From Candidatus Ryanbacteria bacterium RIFCSPLOWO2_12_FULL_47_9c (lineage in GTDB: Bacteria > Patescibacteriota > Minisyncoccia > Ryanbacterales > GWA2-47-10b): a stretch of DNA of 7,757 nt. Shown here one piece after another: positions 3,754-7,757 of the stretch. The notes under the pieces were generated by a model that worked only from the letters and a program-made list of their open reading frames with translations, was not told the origin of the DNA and made no database searches. A program made the position numbers and the translations under genes. Where the stretch lies: positions 1 through 7,757 of the forward strand of contig MHOB01000020.1 of NCBI GenBank assembly GCA_001821795.1. The letters run 5' to 3'. How positions within the stretch are numbered: position 1 is the stretch's first letter; each line of letters opens with the position of its first letter.

Positions 3754-4329
3754 ATGAATTACAAAGCGATTATTTTTGATTTTTTCGGAGTTATATCCTC
3801 CGAAGTTGGACTTTTTTGGTTTAAGAAATACTTTCCCGAAGATCAGATTGATCATCTAAAAGAAAAGTATATTCTTCCGGCTGATTTAGGAGATATTTCA
3901 TATGACCAATTTATCACCCAAATTGGCAGTTTAGTTGGCATTTCGCCATCTGATGTTAAAAAAGAATGGAAAAATCGAGTCGTTATTAATGACTCAATTG
4001 TTTCCTTTATTCAAAAAGTCCAAGGTTCTTTTAAAATTGGATTGTTAAGCGATGCCCCGTCAGAATTCTTACGGCCGCTTCTTAGAGAAAATGTCTTGGA
4101 AAACCTTTTCGATGCGATAGTTATTTCAAGCGAGGTAAAAATTACAAAAAGAGAAGAAGAGATTTATAAGCTAATACTAAATAAACTAGAAGTCGACCCA
4201 CCCCAAGCTATTTTTGTAGACGATAATGTAAATAATATAAAAATAGCAGAAAGTCTGGGTATAAAAGGATATCTATACAACGCAGGTACGGATTCGATAC
4301 AAGATTTTGTTAAAACATTAAATATATGA
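3754..4329 (+). CDS. HAD superfamily hydrolase-like protein with altered motif I
   Basis: A 191-residue soluble protein with the HAD Rossmann-fold motifs in order. Motif I is IIFDFFGVI with nucleophile D9, motif II is LLSDAP with S99, motif III is K132 in ITKREEEIY, and motif IV is FVDD (D156, D157) followed by NNIKIAESLGIKGYLY. Helical cap residues lie at about 15-80, as in subfamily I phosphatases. The second position of motif I, normally an Asp acid/base (DxD), is Phe11. Related FDxGGV-type proteins also lack this Asp, so activity may be changed rather than lost. The substrate cannot be told. The gene is markedly AT-rich in codon choice compared with the block before it. The start follows an AAGGGG site and an extended -10 promoter. 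Confidence 0.83.
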   Translation: MNYKAIIFDFFGVISSEVGLFWFKKYFPEDQIDHLKEKYILPADLGDISYDQFITQIGSLVGISPSDVKKEWKNRVVINDSIVSFIQKVQGSFKIGLLSDAPSEFLRPLLRENVLENLFDAIVISSEVKITKREEEIYKLILNKLEVDPPQAIFVDDNVNNIKIAESLGIKGYLYNAGTDSIQDFVKTLNI

Positions 4330-4347
4330 ACCCCGTTGCTGCAAAGA

Positions 4348-4365
4348 TTCAGTAAATTCAGTAAA
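4348..4365 (+). repeat. Two tandem copies of TTCAGTAAA directly before the start of the kinase-like gene
   Basis: Perfect 9-bp direct repeat (4348-4356 and 4357-4365), ending two bases before ATG 4368. It holds the only TA-rich elements upstream of a gene without a Shine-Dalgarno, so it may be part of the promoter or a protein-binding site. Confidence 0.5.
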
Positions 4366-4367
4366 AT

Positions 4368-5006
4368 ATGGAAATAGGTCCCGATGGAAAAATTAAAGCC
4401 CCGGATTCGCCGGATGATAAGGTTGAGGAAATTCGTAATGAATTTATGCGCGGTCTTGAGTTTCCGAGTGAAAAGCACGTGCCTCAATTTTTTCTTTGCC
4501 CCGTGGGGAGAATCGGTGCTGGAAAAAGCACGGTAGTGCGTGCACTGATTAAGCATTTTCCGCTTTTGCGTATTGCAAACGACGATGTACGAAAAATTCT
4601 TTACGGATACGGATATAATTACAAACGCACACGCGATATCACGTGGCCGGTACTTGAGCGTTTCGCGCGCGAAGGGTATAGCATTGCAGTCGATTCTAAC
4701 TGCGCGAGTGATGCCGCTCGTGAAATACAGCCACAATTCGATGGCCTCGTTCGGGAACTAAGAGCGAAAGTCATATATATTTATATCAACCCCCCCGACG
4801 AATATATTATTAACAAATTACGAAATTATCCTCACGTGTGGTTGTTTAAGGATGGCGAGCATGCAGTAGCGCGCTACATTGCTCGTAAGCCCGAAAAACC
4901 TATTGATGATATTTCTTTTATCTATACATTTGACCCTTCACGTAATGACCTCGAAAAGCAAATCAAGGAAGCCGCCGGTATTATAGAGAAAAAACTTACT
5001 ATCTAG
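4368..5006 (+). CDS. P-loop kinase-like ATPase (AAA_33 / polynucleotide kinase or zeta-toxin type)
   Basis: A 212-residue soluble protein. Walker A is GRIGAGKST at 47-55 (K53, S54). RIANDDVRK at 68-76 gives the paired Asp typical of small-molecule and polynucleotide kinases of this group, and SIAVDSNCAS at 105-114 is the Walker B-like strand end. The basic region around 167-177 (VARYIARKPEK) may be the lid. The family moves the gamma-phosphate of ATP to nucleic acid ends, sugars or other small substrates; the substrate here is unknown. The 40 residues before the P-loop strand are charged and of unclear value. The start at 4368 has no Shine-Dalgarno, and an in-frame ATG at residue 27 is an alternative start. 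No antitoxin-like small gene is adjacent, which argues against a zeta toxin system. Confidence 0.78.
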   Translation: MEIGPDGKIKAPDSPDDKVEEIRNEFMRGLEFPSEKHVPQFFLCPVGRIGAGKSTVVRALIKHFPLLRIANDDVRKILYGYGYNYKRTRDITWPVLERFAREGYSIAVDSNCASDAAREIQPQFDGLVRELRAKVIYIYINPPDEYIINKLRNYPHVWLFKDGEHAVARYIARKPEKPIDDISFIYTFDPSRNDLEKQIKEAAGIIEKKLTI

Positions 5007-5044
5007 TATGCTCCAGGATGTTTATATGAGAAAGTTGTTCGTAT

Positions 5045-5689
5045 ATGTCTTCGCAGATTGATCGGCTCGCTTTAATAGTTTGGGATTACCAACATGTAAA
5101 TCACAAACTTCAAAAAGCCGATTGTATTATAGTGTTGGGCAGTCATGATACTCGAACCGCAGAGAGGGGCGCGGAACTATTTTTAGAAGGATGGGCTCCG
5201 CTTCTCGTGTTTTCTGGCGGCAGGGGAAGACTCACTCCAAAAAATTGGGATATACCAGAAGCCGAGATGTTTGCTGGAGTTGCACTCAAGATGGGTGTAC
5301 CAAAAGAAAAAATTCTTATTGAGAATAAGTCGACAAACACCGGTGAGAACGTTGTTTTTACCAAAAAGTTTTTGGAGGAGAAAGGATTAAAACCCAGGAA
5401 GGTTATCGTTGTCCAAAAACCTTATATGGAGCGAAGAGCGTATGCGACATTCAAGAAAATGTGGCCAGAACCCGATATAATTGTAACATCTCCGCAGATA
5501 CCGTTTGAGAAGTATCCGAATAGTGAAATCTCGAAGGATGATATTATCAATATCATGGTTGGGGACTTGCAGCGCATTAAAATATACTCGGATATGGGAT
5601 TTCAGATCTCGCAGGAGATACCGGAAGATGTTTGGGGCGCATACAAGAAACTGGTGGAGTTTGGTTATACAAAACAATTGATTATGTGA
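5045..5689 (+). CDS. YdcF/DUF218 family protein
   Basis: A 214-residue protein with the DUF218 pattern in order: DCIIVLGSHD (26-35), R40-x2-A43-E44 in ERGAELFLEG, LLVFSGGRG (53-61), PEAEMFA (71-77), the MGVPKEKILIENKSTNTGEN block (83-102), and VIVVQKPYMERRA (120-132). The family includes E. coli YdcF, which binds S-adenosylmethionine, and SanA-type envelope proteins; the reaction is not established. Unlike SanA-type members it has no signal peptide or membrane helix, so it should be cytoplasmic. The ATG at 5045 gives a normal N-terminus but has no Shine-Dalgarno; a TATATG element at 5023-5028 may be a -10 giving a very short leader. It is followed 12 bp later by the SHOCT-domain gene. Confidence 0.85.
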   Translation: MSSQIDRLALIVWDYQHVNHKLQKADCIIVLGSHDTRTAERGAELFLEGWAPLLVFSGGRGRLTPKNWDIPEAEMFAGVALKMGVPKEKILIENKSTNTGENVVFTKKFLEEKGLKPRKVIVVQKPYMERRAYATFKKMWPEPDIIVTSPQIPFEKYPNSEISKDDIINIMVGDLQRIKIYSDMGFQISQEIPEDVWGAYKKLVEFGYTKQLIM

Positions 5690-5701
5690 TAGACTAGTAT
5701 C

Positions 5702-6379
5702 ATGAAAAATATATTTTTATTCACGTTATCGGTTTTGGTTATTTTTGGGGCCGCGGTGCATGGTGTAAGCGCACAAATGATGGGCGGCAACGGGTCCTTT
5801 GGAATTAAAGACGACCATACGAAACAGGAAGAAGCCGAGGGCAAGGAAGTTTGGGAAAAATTTCAGGCAAAAGAAAAATCCTGCGCTGATCTCAAAGATG
5901 ATGATTTTGAGGCGCTTGGCGAGTATTTTATGGGGACCATGATGGGCGATGCGCATGCCGCGATGAATGCGATGATTACACAGGTGCACGGCGAAGAAGG
6001 CGAAGAGCAGATGCACGCGGTGATGGGCAAGCGGCTTTCGGGGTGCGATCCGTCGGCGGAATTTCCCGCGGGCAGTTTCGGTTTTATGCCGATGATGAAT
6101 ATGATGGGCGGCTGGTCGACGCCTTTTGGTTCTTCGTATAACAATAGAAATATGATGAGTGTTGGTTACGGACTTTTCTCGCTCGGTGTTCTGGGAATGC
6201 TTTTGTGGGCTCTTTGGTGGGTTGTCGTTGTTGTTCTGATTGTATGGATTGTGCGCCGACTATTTGGTTCGACTCACCGAGGCGGGTCTAGCGCGCTTCA
6301 GATTTTGAAGGAACGCTATGCTAAGGGTGAAATCGATAAACAAGAATTCGAGGAGAAAAAGAAAACACTTGAACGGTGA
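5702..6379 (+). CDS. Secreted/membrane Met- and His-rich protein with C-terminal SHOCT domain
   Basis: A 225-residue protein. A signal peptide covers residues 1-24 (MKNIFLF..., cleavage expected after VSA). The exported part is rich in Met, His and acidic residues (MMGGN at 26-30, YFMGTMMGDAHAAMNAM at 75-91, QMHAVMGKRL at 103-112, MPMMNMMGGW at 129-138) and has two cysteines, C61 and C115, that could form a disulfide. One transmembrane helix follows at about 155-184, then a cytoplasmic SHOCT domain at 196-225 (SALQILKERYAKGEIDKQEFEE...). SHOCT is a short helical module at protein C-termini, probably for oligomerisation. The Met/His content suggests copper or other soft-metal binding, which is inference. 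Similar architectures are, to my knowledge, common in Patescibacteria. No Shine-Dalgarno precedes ATG 5702. Confidence 0.8.
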   Translation: MKNIFLFTLSVLVIFGAAVHGVSAQMMGGNGSFGIKDDHTKQEEAEGKEVWEKFQAKEKSCADLKDDDFEALGEYFMGTMMGDAHAAMNAMITQVHGEEGEEQMHAVMGKRLSGCDPSAEFPAGSFGFMPMMNMMGGWSTPFGSSYNNRNMMSVGYGLFSLGVLGMLLWALWWVVVVVLIVWIVRRLFGSTHRGGSSALQILKERYAKGEIDKQEFEEKKKTLER

Positions 6380-6407
6380 AACTTGAGGAAATCGGTTTTT
6401 GTGAAAA

Positions 6408-7307
6408 ATGAATATCGTTCCCTTTGCCGCGGAGTTGCGCCCTACCGTTGAAGAGAGTATACGTCTCTATGGACACGCCCCCGAACATAATGTTTTGTGG
6501 TTTGAGTATATTATAGAAAAAGAGCAAAGACCCTTTTTTATTTCATGGAATGATGGCACGGGCCTTCTTGCCCATCGCGAAAAAACCAAGTGGTATGTCA
6601 TGTCAGAGCCGATCTCTCCACTGGAAAGAGCGGCTGACCTTATCTGCGAGTTCGTATTGGAAGCGCTCGCCGATCAAGAGATAGAAAAAGTCGTTTTTGA
6701 GCTTGAAACGAAAACACGCCGCGCGCTTTTGCATTGTCTCCCCCAAACGCTTAAGGCGCGATCAATCAATTATACTCTCACAGTGCCTGTGACGAATATG
6801 AAATCTTTTGACAGTTCATTGTCAGGAAAGAGATGGAAAAGCATTCGCAATGCGCGCAATACTTTCTATCGGGAGAATGATGTTTGTAAAACAGACGCGG
6901 GTGCTGTTTCAAAGGACGCGCTTCATAAGATTGTCCGGTCGTGGGAAGAGAGAAGATCCGGACGCGATCATTCTTTCGGCGCTCGATATCACGCGCTTGT
7001 TGATAATAATTTTAAGGGAACACGATTTTCACGCGCGTTGGTTGTCAACGGAATACCCGTTGGTTTCAATGCGGGCTGGGAAATTCCGAATAGAGACGGA
7101 TATTACTATGGCGCCGTGGGACTGCATGATTACTCTTTGAATGATTTGGGCGCTCTCCTTTATCTTGAGGATCTTCTCTGGATAAAGGGAGCCGGATATG
7201 TTTACGCGGATATGGGTGGGGGAGAGCGCGCACTCACTCATTTTAAGAATCAATTTTTTCCAGAGTATTGGTATAAAACACATGTATTTTCCATCGTCAA
7301 AAGATAG
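6408..7307 (+). CDS. DUF2156 / GNAT-fold transferase (aminoacyl- or acyltransferase-like)
   Basis: A 299-residue soluble protein. The C-terminal part (about 205-299) shows the GNAT-like core: RALVVNGIPVGFNAGWE, then YYYGAVGLHD, LGALLYLEDLLWIKGAGYVYADMGGG, and ALTHFKNQFFPEYWYK at 275-290, the DUF2156 ending. GKRWKSIRNARNTF (140-153) resembles the basic helix of LPG synthetase and FemX-type domains that use aminoacyl-tRNA or acyl-CoA. Phosphatidylglycerol lysyltransferases carry this domain behind a membrane flippase part that is missing here, so this is the stand-alone cytosolic form. The N-terminal part (1-130) is probably a second, diverged GNAT fold. The true donor and acceptor are unknown. 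It overlaps the following methyltransferase by 26 bp, suggesting a common pathway and translational coupling. ATG 6408 has only a weak upstream purine stretch. Confidence 0.68.
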   Translation: MNIVPFAAELRPTVEESIRLYGHAPEHNVLWFEYIIEKEQRPFFISWNDGTGLLAHREKTKWYVMSEPISPLERAADLICEFVLEALADQEIEKVVFELETKTRRALLHCLPQTLKARSINYTLTVPVTNMKSFDSSLSGKRWKSIRNARNTFYRENDVCKTDAGAVSKDALHKIVRSWEERRSGRDHSFGARYHALVDNNFKGTRFSRALVVNGIPVGFNAGWEIPNRDGYYYGAVGLHDYSLNDLGALLYLEDLLWIKGAGYVYADMGGGERALTHFKNQFFPEYWYKTHVFSIVKR

Positions 7308-7757
7308 CGCGCGGCCCAAAAAAGAGGATTTTGGAGAAGAATATTTCTCAAGCGGCGCCGCATATCAGGAATACGAAAGATATGTTGAGGGATGGGTTAA
7401 CAAGGTCGCGCGCAAAATTTCCCGCCTTGTTGCTGACGTGCCGGCGCCGTCAGTACTCGATATTGGCTGCGCGCACGGATATCTTATAGCGAAGCTCAAG
7501 AGTCGCTACGGCATGCACGTTTATGGTGTTGAATATTCAACTTATGCGTATCGAAATCGGCTTCGCGCCGTGCACAGTGAGGTGGCACGCGGCGATATTC
7601 TCACTGCGCGATTCCCCGCACGTTCGTTCGATGTTGTTGTCTGTTTCGATGTGTTTGAGTATTTAACCGAAGCCCAAAACAAAAGGGCGGCAGAGCGTCT
7701 TGTCCGCTGGTCACGAAAATATATTTTGTTCACTAACCCTTATCGGCATTCCGTGAA
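7282..7757 (+). CDS. SAM-dependent methyltransferase, class I (N-terminal 158 residues; 3' end outside window)
   Basis: The frame opens at ATG 7282 and has no stop to the window end. Motif I is VLDIGCAHGYL (58-68), the SAM-binding Gly-rich loop. The acidic residue of motif II is E84 in YGVEYS, D105 in ARGDIL fits the adenine-contact position, and SFDVVVCFDVFEYL (115-128) is the motif IV-like strand. This is the Methyltransf_11/25 type. An N-terminal stretch EDFGEEYFSSGAAYQEY (15-31) resembles the lead-in of methyltransferases acting on sugars or small molecules, but the substrate is unknown. The start overlaps the end of the transferase gene by 26 bp in another frame. The next in-frame ATG lies at residue 78, beyond motif I, so 7282 is the only reasonable start. 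Confidence 0.88.
   Translation, partial: MYFPSSKDSARPKKEDFGEEYFSSGAAYQEYERYVEGWVNKVARKISRLVADVPAPSVLDIGCAHGYLIAKLKSRYGMHVYGVEYSTYAYRNRLRAVHSEVARGDILTARFPARSFDVVVCFDVFEYLTEAQNKRAAERLVRWSRKYILFTNPYRHSV

Noticed and set aside
3739..3754. tRNA T-arm-like sequence on the reverse strand just before the HAD gene (ATTCGAAC), possibly an integration scar
   Set aside because: The 5' T-stem half does not pair and no other tRNA part is visible, so it may be chance. No repeat of the tRNA-Ser 3' end that would mark an attachment site was found in the window.
4164..4736. 190-aa reverse-strand frame across the HAD and kinase-like genes
   Set aside because: It spans the end of one recognisable gene and the start of another and shows no domain of its own.
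4368..5689. Toxin-antitoxin reading of the P-loop kinase-like gene (zeta toxin)
   Set aside because: No small epsilon-like antitoxin gene is adjacent, and the neighbours are a HAD-like and a DUF218 protein.

Overview
This window looks like a piece of a small-genome bacterium, most likely of the Candidate Phyla Radiation (Patescibacteria, Parcubacteria-like). That is an inference. It rests on the archaeal-type aspartyl-tRNA synthetase, short compact proteins with very short gaps, CCA-encoding tRNA genes, a Met-rich membrane protein with a SHOCT tail, and small one-helix membrane proteins behind strong ribosome binding sites. All supported genes are on the + strand.

Layout. (1) 1-1300, translation block: the 3' part of aspS, rpmG (L33) and tRNA-Trp. 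A 414-bp segment carrying the aspS tail, rpmG and tRNA-Trp is present twice in direct tandem (about 473-886 and 887-1300) with a single base difference. Both rpmG copies and both tRNAs are intact; the second aspS tail is a headless fragment. (2) 1285-2686: a double-domain MazG-like protein with two identical Cys motifs, whose ATG starts on the last base of the tRNA CCA, then a ferric-reductase-like (MsrQ-type) haem membrane protein 4 bp downstream. (3) 2697-3518: a GC-richer block of two small one-helix membrane proteins, each with its own TTGACA promoter, strong Shine-Dalgarno and downstream hairpin. (4) 3554-3643: tRNA-Ser(UGA). (5) 3754-5689: an AT-rich HAD-like hydrolase, a P-loop kinase-like protein and a YdcF/DUF218 protein. 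(6) 5702-6379: a secreted or membrane Met/His-rich protein with a SHOCT tail. (7) 6408-7757: a DUF2156/GNAT-like acyl- or aminoacyl-transferase overlapping by 26 bp a SAM-dependent methyltransferase that runs off the window.

How the genes relate. The first block is translation machinery. MazG and the MsrQ-like gene are probably co-transcribed. The transferase and methyltransferase are probably translationally coupled. The other genes look like single units. No CRISPR array, transposase, phage gene or rRNA was seen. The strongest unusual signals are the near-identical tandem duplication with its 12-bp homology at the edges, the tRNA/start-codon overlap, and the internally duplicated MazG protein with a degenerate N-terminal half. 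No gene-free stretch exceeds 300 bases.
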